Shown here one piece after another: positions 9,163 to 17,721 of a DNA stretch of 27,500 bases. The stretch is from Prorocentrum cordatum. Taxonomy: Eukaryota; Sar; Dinophyceae; Prorocentrales; Prorocentraceae. The notes under the pieces were generated by a model that was given only the letters and a program-made list of their open reading frames with translations, made no database searches and was not told where the DNA came from. The stretch is taken from NCBI GenBank assembly GCA_963575745.1, contig CAUYUJ010003017.1:1-27500 (forward strand), written 5' to 3'. Every line of letters begins with the position of its first letter. The first letter of the stretch is position 1. The translations under genes were made by a program, and so were the position numbers.

Positions 9163-12100
9163 GTGCGTGGTGGCCCCCAGCAGATAGGGACGTTGTCTTT
9201 ATTGCGGGGCGCATGCGCCACGGATCGCGTCCGCTCCGGGCGTGTTAGTTCCTTGCCCGCTGGGTACGCCCTCTTGGGGGCTGTCCCCGCTGGGGCCCCG
9301 GTGCCCGCCTTGGGCCCCGCCTTCGGCTGGGGCCCAGCCCCCGCCTTGGGCCTGTCATCCCCCTGCGCCGTGGGCCGTGGATCGCCCATTTCCTCGCTCC
9401 CTCCCGCTTTGGGCGGTCGCTTCGTGAGGTGGGCGTTCAGCTGCCCATTGAGGAGGCGCGTGAGTGCGGCCTTGCGCCGGGGCACGACCACCTGCTGGTA
9501 GAAGGCGTTCGGGTCCCCGAGGTCGAACGTTCGGGGCAAATCGTAGCCGTTCTCCGGCATGAGTAGGATGTACTTGATGTCCTCCCTCCTCGGGTTCTCG
9601 GTGTCGAGCTCTCGGCAGAGCCGACGCCTCAGCTCCCGTAACTCCTCGACCCAGGTGCTTCGGAGCTCTTCCCACAGAACCTTGACCCAATGGTCTGGGA
9701 ACTCCGAGGGGTCCCTCTCGAAGGCCGCCTCCAAGAACCCTAACGACCGCCGACGCTCCGCCCCATGTGCGACCCCTACGATGGACTCGAACATCTGGAT
9801 CTCGCACCGGGCCCTCTTGAACCAGGTCGCCACGTGGGTGGCGGGCCGCTGGCGGGGCTCCAGCTTGTCGTCCACAGGGAGCCGATAGCCATCGAAGTCC
9901 TCGTCACGCGCGGGGACGCAGTCGTCCACCGCCAGGTCGAGAGGGCCCGTCCCGAAGGCGAGCGCCGCGTAGCCGTGTGCCACACGGTTGGTAACCAGGC
10001 AGGGAAACCCGATCGTCTTGAGCGTGCTCTTGGAGTGCGCACACATGCGCTTGAGAGAGTCGAACAAGTCCTTCCCCGTGATCCCCTCGCAGGCCTCAAC
10101 CACGAAGGTGTTGCATCCCCGGGCTATGTAAAGATCAAGTTCCTCGCCCCGACCGATCCCTGCCCTGGTGCCCCGGGCCTTCTTGTCGCCCTCGGTGGCC
10201 CGCGCCTGCCGCTCGGCGGCGAGTACGTGGCGTTCGGCGAGGCGGTTCTGGCGATCCAGGCGCTCGATGATCTGGGCTTCGGCCTCGGCTGTCAGCCCGC
10301 CCAGGGCGCCCGCCGCCCCGGCGTCGTCTGGACCCCCAGCTCGCTCCCCACCCAGGCCGCCCCCGTGGGGCGTCTGGCCAGCGAGGTGGCCAAGGACCGA
10401 GGCCCCGTCGAGGAGCGGATTGGCCCCACGAGCGGCCCCCCCGCGTCCATCGCGCGCCAGCAGGCCCCGATCACCCAGCAAGCCCCGTCGTGGGCCCGTG
10501 GGTTGGATGGGGGGCATGGCCCCGAAGAGCTCGCGTCGGGGTCCCTGCTTCGGGCTGGGATCCCGTCCCCGCGCCGAGCGACTCCGCGACCCCTCGCGTG
10601 AGAGGCTGCCCTGCAGGGGAACCCTGTCGGCGGCCGCAGCACGCTCCCGCGCGCGCGCTTCCAGCTGCGCATCCTCCAAATCCGCGAGGGCGCGCTCCAG
10701 GTCGGACCCCAGAGGGCCCGCCGCTGCCACCTGTGCGACCCTCCGCCGCAGCTGCCGTTCCGCCTGATCAAGCGGAACCCCGAGCAGGTCCGCGGCCATA
10801 CCTAATGCACTGAGGGCCGCCGCTTGGCCCCCCCGTCCTTTGAGATCCTCGGCTCGCAAGGAATCCATGAACATTTCGAGTGGGTCGGGCTCCTCAGCAT
10901 CCTCGCTCACGCCGGCGGCGGCCGCCGCCAAGCGCGACGGTGCCGCCACGGGGGCTGGACGGGGCAAGCCCTCCATCCCGGGCGCAGGCTGCGCCCCCTG
11001 CGCGCCGCCCCGCCGATGGTGGCCGAGTGTGCGCACTGGGTCGTGCTGCAGCTGCTGGCGCTCCGTGTTCGTCAGGTAGCGCCGCCTCCAGCCGCTCGCG
11101 CTTTCCACGTCCACACCGCCCCACTGCTCCTGGCGTAACTTCGCCAGCAGATCCTGCGGGATGTGGTGGGCGATGACACGCAACCCCACTTCCCGAGCCC
11201 CTTGGGGGACCTCGTACAGCAGCCGATTGATCCAATCTATCGGGTAGCGCCCGTCCTCCAGCGGAGGGGGGTGCCGCGCGACCTCGCTGGCTGGGACCTC
11301 CACCCTGACGCCCTCGAGGCTAGTCCCGATGATAAGTCGGGCGTCCCCGCCAGTGCCCCGTACGTCGAGCCCCTCGCATTCTCCCAATAGAATAAACCAA
11401 GGACTCGCCGGGGGCGCGCCGCGCGCCTCCTCGGCTCCCCGAGGGTCGCCCGGAAGTATCGGGCAGACCTTCACGAGTAGGGGCTCCTGAAGCCACCCGT
11501 GATGGGCGATCCGATCGCCCGGGGCTCCGCGGTCGGCAGACCGTGAGCGTCCGTTGGCCCTTGCTTCCGCGGAGCGTGTGCGACGCGGCTGCGGCCCAGA
11601 GGCTAGGGCCTGCGCCCCCGTGGGCTCCACATCGACCGATGGGGCCACGGCGGGCGGTGGCGGTGCAGCGGGGGGAGGTAGAGGCGGGGGGTAGACCGGC
11701 CCGGGCGCTATGCCAACCCCATCGGCAGCGTGCGCGGTCCAATCGCGCGCCCTGCCGGGGCTTGGAGCCCGCGCCCGCATGCGGCGGCGCAGGCCCCCGA
11801 GAATCCCAGGTTGGACCGTCGCTTCGACGCGCACGGCGTGGCCCTCGTCCCGTCGGAGATGTTCCCCGCACATCGGGGCCCCCCCGCAGCTACCCTTCGC
11901 CATGCGGAGACAAGTGGGGAGGCTGCACTTGCGGCCGATCAGGATAGACCGATACTTCTGCGCATGGTGGGCGCAGAGGTGCACCTGTGCATTGAGACAA
12001 TGCCCCGGCCGGGGGACGTCCGACACCTCCGCGTCCTCCTGTAGCAGGACAGTAGCCTCCTGCATCCCTCGGTCGCCGCACCCCTCCGGCTGGAGGGGGC

Positions 12101-13640
12101 GCGCGCCACCCGCGAGCTGCACCCCAACTTGTGCGGCTTGGCAGGGGCGCTCCTCCGCCTCCACCTCGCTCTCCGAATCGATGTCCAGGCGGCGATAGCC
12201 CGCGGCGTCGGTGATGTAGCGGGGCTCCGGCCGGCCCCGGCACAGCCATCCGAGAACCGACCAGGGTGAGCAGAGCAGCCACTCGACGACCCCGAATACC
12301 TTCCGGAGTCCCACGCCGACTGCCCGGCAGGCCGTGGCCTTTCCGTGCTCAGCCAAGTCCACGATCTGTGCGTGGTCAATGGCCGCGTACTGGTCGACAT
12401 GCATGGGATGCGCCACTGGACAGGAGGCGCACTCGACGGCACGACACAGATGCACATTCCCTGTCTCCTCGAGGTTCAGCCGCCACTTGCGACTGGTGCA
12501 CCCCAGGACCTGCCCGATCTTGATGTTGAGCCCGTGGCGGTCCAGTCGGTACCGGTCCGCGAAGTTGCAGCTGATGCGGGCCACCTGCCCGTGCTTGCGC
12601 AGAAGCACGTGGTTGTACGCCCGATTGGTCCCTCGGCCGCGGACCCCCTTTGTGTAGAACTCTGTCTCCACCACGCCGCCCAAGCCCGGCCCGCGCCAGC
12701 GCACCAGCAAGGGGGTCGGAGGGGGTGGGGGAAGATGGGCGCCGGGCCCATCCCCTCCGCGTCGCTGGCAGCACCGGGTAATCTGGTACCACGCCCAGCG
12801 GAGTCCCCCGGCAGCCCACAGCATAGGCTGGGCTGCGGTGTTGACGATGAAGGCCAGGGCACCCAATACGAACGTGAAGATGCCTAGGGCAAAGCAAAAG
12901 ACCGCGGTCTCCCACCAATACCCAAGCATCTTAACGCCCAGGCGGTCGACGGCGGATCCAATCCATCCGCCACTCGTGCGGATCGTGCCCGGGTGGTCGG
13001 GGGAGCTTACCCACGCTTCATAGCCCACGACCTCGAAGACCCAGGCTGCGAAGCCCCAACCGGGACCCGGCCCCGCCTCCGGGGGCGGGGTAGGTGGCGG
13101 CGGCGGCGGTGGGGGTTCGCTCCGGCCAGCCCACCAATGGGGCAGGTGCGGGACCCAACCACTCCACCCCCAATACCCGTCCAGCCCACGCGGCAGGTCA
13201 GGCTCACCATCGCCCGTCCGGTTTCCCGGGGCAGACGGCTGCCCAGGCGCGCCCGTGGGCTCGTTGTTACCTTCGTACGCCGGCGTAGCTGGGCTGCCCG
13301 TGGGCTCGCCCTCGCCTGCGCGCCCGATGCCCGCGGTCGTGGTCGTTGTAGTCGACCCTGACCGCGGCGGCGGTGGGACGCCCGGCGTCCCCGGGGGCTT
13401 GGCCTGCGGCCCTCGCCCCTTTCCCCCTGCAGGCGCGGGCTTGGCGGGCGGTCCTCGCCCCTTGCCTCGCCCCCCACCGCCTGCTGGCAGCGCTGTCGGC
13501 CCGGGCAGGGCTGGCGGCGTCGGCGCTGGGACCTCCTGTCCCCCGCGCCCGAACGGCAGCCAGCCAAGTGCCCCTTGGACCGTGAGAGCGCCGCCCGTAA
13601 CCAAGATCATCAGGTGCGCCCCCAGGAAGCCCACAGCCAT
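9081..13640 (-). CDS. Gag-like polyprotein with membrane segment, Cys/His cluster and Gag core
   Basis: The 1519-residue frame starts at an ATG (13640), about 90 bases after the spliced-leader-like relic. Residues 1-28 are hydrophobic (signal-like). Residues 30-195 are Pro/Gly/Ala-rich with a poly-Pro run. Residues 245-268 (TAVFCFALGIFTFVLGAL onward) form a clear membrane segment followed by a Cys/Arg-rich stop (CCQRRG). Residues 325-435 are an ordered domain (FYTKGVRGRGTNR, RLDRHGLNIKIG, VHLCRAVECASC). Residues 548-594 hold Cys and His spaced like a zinc site (C548, C556, H558, C572, C577, C585, C591, H594). Residues of about 1100-1390 are helical and resemble a Gag core (WVKVLWEELRSTWVEELREL, LCRELDTENPRREDIKY, TFDLGDPNAFYQQVV). 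A Lys/Pro/Gly tail leads to the first zinc-finger Cys at about 1487; beyond it the frame is out of register. The function of the membrane part is unknown. Confidence 0.7.
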   Translation of the reverse strand: MAVGFLGAHLMILVTGGALTVQGALGWLPFGRGGQEVPAPTPPALPGPTALPAGGGGRGKGRGPPAKPAPAGGKGRGPQAKPPGTPGVPPPPRSGSTTTTTTAGIGRAGEGEPTGSPATPAYEGNNEPTGAPGQPSAPGNRTGDGEPDLPRGLDGYWGWSGWVPHLPHWWAGRSEPPPPPPPPTPPPEAGPGPGWGFAAWVFEVVGYEAWVSSPDHPGTIRTSGGWIGSAVDRLGVKMLGYWWETAVFCFALGIFTFVLGALAFIVNTAAQPMLWAAGGLRWAWYQITRCCQRRGGDGPGAHLPPPPPTPLLVRWRGPGLGGVVETEFYTKGVRGRGTNRAYNHVLLRKHGQVARISCNFADRYRLDRHGLNIKIGQVLGCTSRKWRLNLEETGNVHLCRAVECASCPVAHPMHVDQYAAIDHAQIVDLAEHGKATACRAVGVGLRKVFGVVEWLLCSPWSVLGWLCRGRPEPRYITDAAGYRRLDIDSESEVEAEERPCQAAQVGVQLAGGARPLQPEGCGDRGMQEATVLLQEDAEVSDVPRPGHCLNAQVHLCAHHAQKYRSILIGRKCSLPTCLRMAKGSCGGAPMCGEHLRRDEGHAVRVEATVQPGILGGLRRRMRARAPSPGRARDWTAHAADGVGIAPGPVYPPPLPPPAAPPPPAVAPSVDVEPTGAQALASGPQPRRTRSAEARANGRSRSADRGAPGDRIAHHGWLQEPLLVKVCPILPGDPRGAEEARGAPPASPWFILLGECEGLDVRGTGGDARLIIGTSLEGVRVEVPASEVARHPPPLEDGRYPIDWINRLLYEVPQGAREVGLRVIAHHIPQDLLAKLRQEQWGGVDVESASGWRRRYLTNTERQQLQHDPVRTLGHHRRGGAQGAQPAPGMEGLPRPAPVAAPSRLAAAAAGVSEDAEEPDPLEMFMDSLRAEDLKGRGGQAAALSALGMAADLLGVPLDQAERQLRRRVAQVAAAGPLGSDLERALADLEDAQLEARARERAAAADRVPLQGSLSREGSRSRSARGRDPSPKQGPRRELFGAMPPIQPTGPRRGLLGDRGLLARDGRGGAARGANPLLDGASVLGHLAGQTPHGGGLGGERAGGPDDAGAAGALGGLTAEAEAQIIERLDRQNRLAERHVLAAERQARATEGDKKARGTRAGIGRGEELDLYIARGCNTFVVEACEGITGKDLFDSLKRMCAHSKSTLKTIGFPCLVTNRVAHGYAALAFGTGPLDLAVDDCVPARDEDFDGYRLPVDDKLEPRQRPATHVATWFKRARCEIQMFESIVGVAHGAERRRSLGFLEAAFERDPSEFPDHWVKVLWEELRSTWVEELRELRRRLCRELDTENPRREDIKYILLMPENGYDLPRTFDLGDPNAFYQQVVVPRRKAALTRLLNGQLNAHLTKRPPKAGGSEEMGDPRPTAQGDDRPKAGAGPQPKAGPKAGTGAPAGTAPKRAYPAGKELTRPERTRSVAHAPRNKDNVPICWGPPRTWAARGRLAIALTPMTPSSQRADWTTR
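9170..9182 (-). other. Gag/Pol -1 frame junction
   Basis: The coding strand reads TGC TGG GGG CCA here. A step back of one base in the five-G run joins VPIC-W in the Gag frame to GATTHMGCSRKACDC in the pol frame, giving a full CCCH finger. The string is not a classical X-XXY-YYZ slippery heptamer. Programmed frameshift, a lost base, or a sequencing error are all possible. Confidence 0.5.
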
Positions 13641-13659
13641 GGCACCACAGGCGCGCTAC

Positions 13660-13675
13660 CTAGTCCGCGGACTAG
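13660..13675. repeat. Perfect 16-bp palindrome
   Basis: CTAGTCCGCGGACTAG is its own reverse complement. It lies 20 bases upstream of the Gag ATG, inside the presumed 5' leader, so it would fold as a hairpin in RNA or serve as a two-fold DNA site. No known function is assigned. Confidence 0.75.
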
Positions 13676-13728
13676 CACGACTGTGGTTATGGCCGCCCCG
13701 CGGCCCCCTGGAACACCCGCGCGTCGGC

Positions 13729-13770
13729 CAGAGCCGAACGCTACGGACCCAAAATGGCTACCTGAGCCCA
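13729..13770 (-). other. Tandem spliced-leader (DinoSL) relic
   Basis: On the coding strand, GTAGCCATTTTGG (13761-13749) matches 13 consecutive bases of the conserved 22-nt dinoflagellate spliced leader. It is followed directly by TCCGTAGC and then GGCTC (13747-13731), a second degenerate copy. Just upstream is GGGCTCAG (13769-13762), similar to the leader 3' end. Known: mRNAs recycled through cDNA carry such tandem relics. Inferred: this element copy passed through a trans-spliced mRNA. Confidence 0.5.
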
Positions 13771-13831
13771 CACCCCCTCCCACTTAACCTGCAGTCTACA
13801 ACCAATCAGACTATACAAAATCCCTAGTGAC

Positions 13832-13950
13832 CTCACCGCACGGTCCGTCACCGCACGTCCCAAAACCGTGCGGTGACCCTGAATCCCCAGACTCACCACA
13901 CGGTGTGGTCAACGCAGCGTTTGGGGGCCCCCGAGATCCCCTCGGCCGTG
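13832..13950. repeat. Dispersed repeat F, copy 1, with inverted repeats
   Basis: TCACCGCACGG (13833-13843) and a near copy (13848-13857) are both complementary to CCGTGCGGTGA (13866-13876). A second hairpin, ACCACAC-G-GTGTGGT, sits at 13895-13909. The block shares long stretches with 24521-24652 and 24791-24825. Confidence 0.6.
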
Positions 13951-14586
13951 ACTAGAGTGGCAAGAAACTGCATCAACAACATTTCTCAGAGGTCCGCGGG
14001 GGTTTCTTGGATTGGCGCTGGGCCCCCCTCCCTGGCGCGCGGAGCGCACCATGGGCGGCAGCGCCGATCCGAGAAATCCGCGCGGGCCTCCGAGGCAGCA
14101 TAGTCATGCATCTGAGTGTTTGTATCACTCAGCCCTCCCCCCCTCCCCCCTCCCCCCTCCTCTTCCTCCTCCTGCGCACTCAAGCGTACCTTCGCGCTTC
14201 GCTGGGGCAAAGAATCCCAGCGTGCGCTTCCGAGGCACTGCAGGGGCGCGTGTGCACGGATCCCGGTCGGATGCACAGGTGCTTCACGCAGCCAGCCTTC
14301 TTGCCGATGCGCCGTCCAGGCGCGGCTCTGTGCGTGCGTGCGTGCGCACGGCGGACCAAAAACAGCCGGGCGCGGCTGGACTCGGAGCTCTCCGAGGGGC
14401 CCGCGTGCCCAGAGCGTGGGCGCCGCGGCCAGCCTCCAGAGCGCTCTGGAGGGGGGCCGCTGCGCCCGGCGCACTCCTCGGGGGCCCGCCGCCGTGCTCC
14501 TCGGACGGCCTGGCTAGCTCGTCCTGCAGGGCGACGAGGTCTGTGCGCATCACTGCTCCCTGGCCAGGCCCACCCTGAGCCCAGCA
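13951..14586. other. No gene seen
   Basis: There is a small hairpin CTGAGTG/CACTCAG (14112-14118, 14126-14132), a C/T-rich run (14134-14172) and a short TGCG tandem (about 14330-14346). A minus-strand frame from 14553 (MRTDLVALQDELARPSEEHG) looks mildly protein-like but has no recognisable domain and ends at 14284. I do not call it. Confidence 0.4.
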
Positions 14587-14750
14587 TCCGTACAGTACAC
14601 TTTTTCGGTCGCGGCCGCCAGCGAAGAGGCAGGCGGCGAAAGCAAAGTCCGGGGCGCGAACGAGGCTAATTAGCTACAAGACGCGCCGCAAGCCGGCCGG
14701 CCCACTCACAAAGCAGCCGCGAGGCTGTGGGGGAGCTCCGTACAGTACAC
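14587..14750 (+). repeat. 14-bp direct repeat pair
   Basis: TCCGTACAGTACAC occurs at 14587-14600 and 14737-14750, exactly 150 bases apart. The core GTACAGTAC is nearly palindromic. The DNA between them shows no reading frame of note. Confidence 0.6.
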
Positions 14751-14754
14751 CCGC

Positions 14755-15394
14755 AGAGTGAGGATGGGCAGCCTTCTCAAGGGTACCCTTGCATCCCTGC
14801 CCTCTCGGTCCGTCTTTCGCCGCTTTCGCTGGCCGCGCCCCGCTCGAAAAGCTTCGAAATGGGCGTCCAAGGCCCTTGCATCCTTATCGCGCATCCTTAC
14901 TATACTGGCTGACTGTATATACGCCACGCCCTCCTGGCTTGGTCAGGAGGGCGTACACGCAGCTCCTGGTCCCAGGAAGGGCCTGGCCAGGGGGCAGTGA
15001 TGTATGTATAAACTGCGTCGACCGATCTCGGGAGGCAACTCCTGGGAGGTCTTCGCAAGAGCGAACAAGGGCCGCTGACACAGACCAGGGCGCCCTCGAG
15101 CCGAACTGGCACGGACCAGGCCTGGGAGCAAACCCGATGAAGCCGGATCAAGCGGAGCAGCGCGGGATTGTGCCGACCCAGACCTGTTTTCTCGACAACA
15201 GATGTACCAGCGCCGATGCTGACTTTGACCTCCCAGGAGTTCCGTGAGACCGCCCAGAGGAGGCCAGGAGCGTGGCCAGTCGTTCGCAAGGGGCGCGCCT
15301 CCAGCCCGCAGCAGGAGGAGGGAGCCCGGCCAGGGGCCTGGCTGCAGCAGCTGTGCGTGCGGTGCCTGCAGCCTGCCGCCGCTGTGCCTGCCGC
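14755..15394. other. No gene seen; one stable hairpin
   Basis: ACGCCCTCCTG (14926-14936) pairs perfectly with CAGGAGGGCGT (14944-14954) around a 7-base loop. It is flanked by AT-rich TGTATATA (14913-14920) and ATGTATGTATAAA (15000-15012). Open frames over this span carry no recognisable domain. Confidence 0.4.
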
Positions 15395-15522
15395 ATCTGA
15401 AGGGGCCCCAGGATATTTTATTATATTTTCTGGGTTTCTGTCTTCCCCCCCAATTCCCATAGTTCCCCATATTTTCTTTGGGATCGCCGATTAATTGTGT
15501 CTGTGTTTTTTCCCTCCTGAGC
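15395..15522. repeat. Dispersed repeat A, copy 1
   Basis: The block starts at GAAGGGGCCCC, passes through TTTTCTGGGTTTCTGTCTTC and an AT-rich CCCCATATTTTC, and ends ATTGTGTCTGTG then TTTTTTCCCTCCTGA. The same modules recur in the same order at 19201-19345 and 22419-22568, with the last module also at 21596-21630. It is far more AT-rich than its surroundings. Confidence 0.7.
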
Positions 15523-16081
15523 ATCCACAGACACCCCTCGCTCAGGCCGTGCGGCTGCACGCGTGGGGCTGCAGGCTGAGATCGTACGCGCACAGCCCAG
15601 GCGCGCGCCGGCGAAGCGGGCGCAGTCCCGGCGCGTGCCCCGGCGCGTGTCCCGGCGCGGACTTCACGAGGGGGACCTGGCCTCGTGGGAGTCTCCTGGG
15701 CCGTGGCGGCCCGAGGCCCAAAGAGGTTCCCAAGAGGCGCCCAAAGGGCGCTGCCGAGGCAGCCTCGTGCTCGGGCCGCCCTCGGGGCCCCGAAGCTCGG
15801 AAGGGCAAGCACGCGTACTCCCTCAGCACGATCTCGGGGACAAATCCCCTGACGTCCGCCGATTGTAGATCCGCGGCCCCAGAGGCTGGCAGTGTTTCAT
15901 CCCAGATGCTTTTCGGAGCCGAAAACCAACCCAGAAGGCTTAACCGAGGAAAACCGCCCGGATTGAAAAAGCATTTCGTCGGAGATCTGGGTCAATGCCT
16001 CTGGCATGTTGAGGCCCTCTTGCCGCCCCCTCGAACAAACAAAAAAGACAGAAGTCCTGAGCATCCGAGCTTCTGGGGGGA
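15523..16081. other. No gene seen
   Basis: GC-rich DNA with a short tandem of CCCGGCGCGTG-like units at about 15627-15660. Open frames on both strands lack any recognisable domain and run straight into repeat C. Confidence 0.4.
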
Positions 16082-16391
16082 AACGTTAGAGGGGGGCCAG
16101 CCCAACGGGGAGGCATCGAGCTGCAGTCGGCGATGCGTCGCCGACATATCAGCGGTATGCCCCCGATGGCAAAACCACACGGTCTTGGGCGGGGCGGGCT
16201 ACAGGACCCCCATCGGCAATCCATGGGCGATTGGAGGTCGATGCTTACCCCCTCTGAGTCTCCGACGGCCGAACGGGACAATCAGGGCACCCCCCAAACG
16301 CTCGAACGCATCCCGCCACTGGTAAACCATCGAGGACCGACGAGCCCACGACCGAAAACCTCGGACCTCGAGCCTACTCCCCTCTAACGTT
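16082..16391. mobile_element. 310-bp element with perfect 13-bp terminal inverted repeats, carrying repeat C copy 1
   Basis: AACGTTAGAGGGG (16082-16094) and CCCCTCTAACGTT (16379-16391) are exact reverse complements. The interior contains family C: GGCGATGCGTCGCCGA-like, CCCCCGATGGC, CACGGTCTTGGGCGGGG and GGGCGATTGGAGG. No coding capacity. It resembles a small non-autonomous (MITE-like) element, though a target-site duplication is not obvious. Confidence 0.5.
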
Positions 16392-16538
16392 AGGTCGGGC
16401 CTATACCCCTACAGGGGGATTCTGGATTCAAAATTCAAAAAAAAAATGCTCAAGAATAAATCGTCCCATGACTATTGTCTTACTATGTTTGAATCTTCCC
16501 TGTAGAGGGACAGGCCCGACTTAACTAATTCTAACGTT
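16385..16538. repeat. Imperfect inverted repeat, about 50-base arms
   Basis: The left arm (16385-16434: TAACGTTA, GTCGGGCCTATACCCCTACA, GGGGGATTC) pairs with the right arm (16486-16538: GAATCTTCCCTGTAGAGGGA, CAGGCCCGAC, TAACGTT), with gaps. The centre is AT-rich. It shares its outer AACGTTA with the adjacent 310-bp element. Confidence 0.55.
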
Positions 16539-16683
16539 GCCCCCCCCGCAGACAGACGCACAGAAGCCCCGAGCATCCGAGCCTCGAGCCCGCGCGGCCC
16601 CAGAAGGCCCGACCCCCTCCCGGGGCCAGTTTGTCGCCCAGGATCCGCGCCTGGCGGGCCCGAGTATAGGGGCCCTGGAGGCC

Positions 16684-16905
16684 TCCAGATTTGAGCAAAG
16701 ACGGACCGTCCCGGCAGGTCTATAGGCCTGCCACGAAACATTCTTAGAACCCAGAAATGCTCTAAGTAAACCTGATGTGTTGAACCAAGACAGACTCAGC
16801 CAGAACTGTTCTAAGAACACTTCGCGCAAAGAACAAGGTTCTTAGATGTGTTTGGTGGCCCTATAGCGAGCCAGGACGCTTCGCCACTGCTCGACAGCTC
16901 CGGAG
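16684..16905. repeat. Dispersed repeat D, copy 1
   Basis: The string GAGCAAAGACGGACCGTC, then TTCTTAGAACCCAGAAATG, GATGTGTTGAACCAAGACAG, CTCAGCCAGAA, AACACTTCGCGCA and GCCAGGACGCTTCGCCACTG matches 25790-26020 in the same order and orientation with moderate divergence. Confidence 0.7.
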
Positions 16906-17720
16906 AGAGCCGCCGGCCAAAGAGGCCCTGCATCTCGGGCCGGGCGAAAGGGGGGGATAGCAAAGGGCAGGGTAGACAATCAGCCCACGTACGTAGCTGA
17001 TTTCCCTGGCGCCTCCCGGCGCTGGGAGGCGCCCATGTATCGAGGAACGGGCCCGGCGGCGGGGCCAAAACCGGCTGCATGCAGCAGATTTCGTACCCCC
17101 CCCTTTCCCTACAGTCGGGGCGTTGACCCAAGGAACGATAAATCAGGAACGAGGCCCCTTATTCCCACAAGTTAAACCCAGATCTCCCATGGAAAACCTC
17201 AGGGGAACCCAAGGAGCACCGTAAAACAACTAAGGAACCCAAGGAGCCCCTCCCAAACGAAAAGGGCTCCTTCTTCAGCGGCCCGACTGTATCCCCCCCT
17301 TCCGTTCGGCCCTGCAGCGTCGGAGGTCCGAGGCCCTGGGCCCTCTCGGACGCCCCCGCCCCCCTCCCCCCCCGACGAGCGCAGCGGAGGCCAGCGAGCC
17401 CCCGAGCCAGAAATGGAGGCGGGGGGGGGGGGGGGGAGGAACGTGCGCCTTCCGTGCCCCTGCTGGGCCCCCCAGGGGGCCCCCCAGGGGGCCACTGCTA
17501 CGCAGGGCGCGCGTGATATGCGCCTCGCCTCACCCCCCAGGAGCATCCTCGGAGACCCGGGCCCTCTTGGGCGCCCGAGCTTCTGAGCCCCGGGCGCCCG
17601 AGCGGCCCTGGGGAAACCAACAGGTACCGATGCCACTGCTCCCCCAAGCCTCTCCTGGAACCCCCGGAGGGGCACCATCGGGAAATGCGCAATCGGAAGA
17701 AGGGCAGCTCTGCACAGTGG
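16906..17720. other. No gene seen
   Basis: Contains a G-run of about 20 near 17417-17436 and a short tandem of CCCCCCAGGGGG units near 17467-17492. Open frames have no recognisable domain. Confidence 0.4.
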
Positions 17721-17721
17721 T

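Larger units (their letters stand above)
13641..13830 (-). promoter_or_regulatory. 5' leader/upstream region of the retroelement
   Basis: Between the first ATG and the repeat at 13832 lie a perfect 16-bp palindrome (13660-13675) and the spliced-leader-like relic (13729-13770). Further upstream on the coding strand are TTTTGTATAG and CTGATTGG, the latter being the reverse complement of a CCAAT box. No promoter can be asserted, because dinoflagellate promoters are poorly defined. Confidence 0.25.

Noticed and set aside
14007-14669. Plus-strand frame of 220 residues
   Set aside because: GC-rich, low-complexity, no domain, overlaps equally open minus frames.
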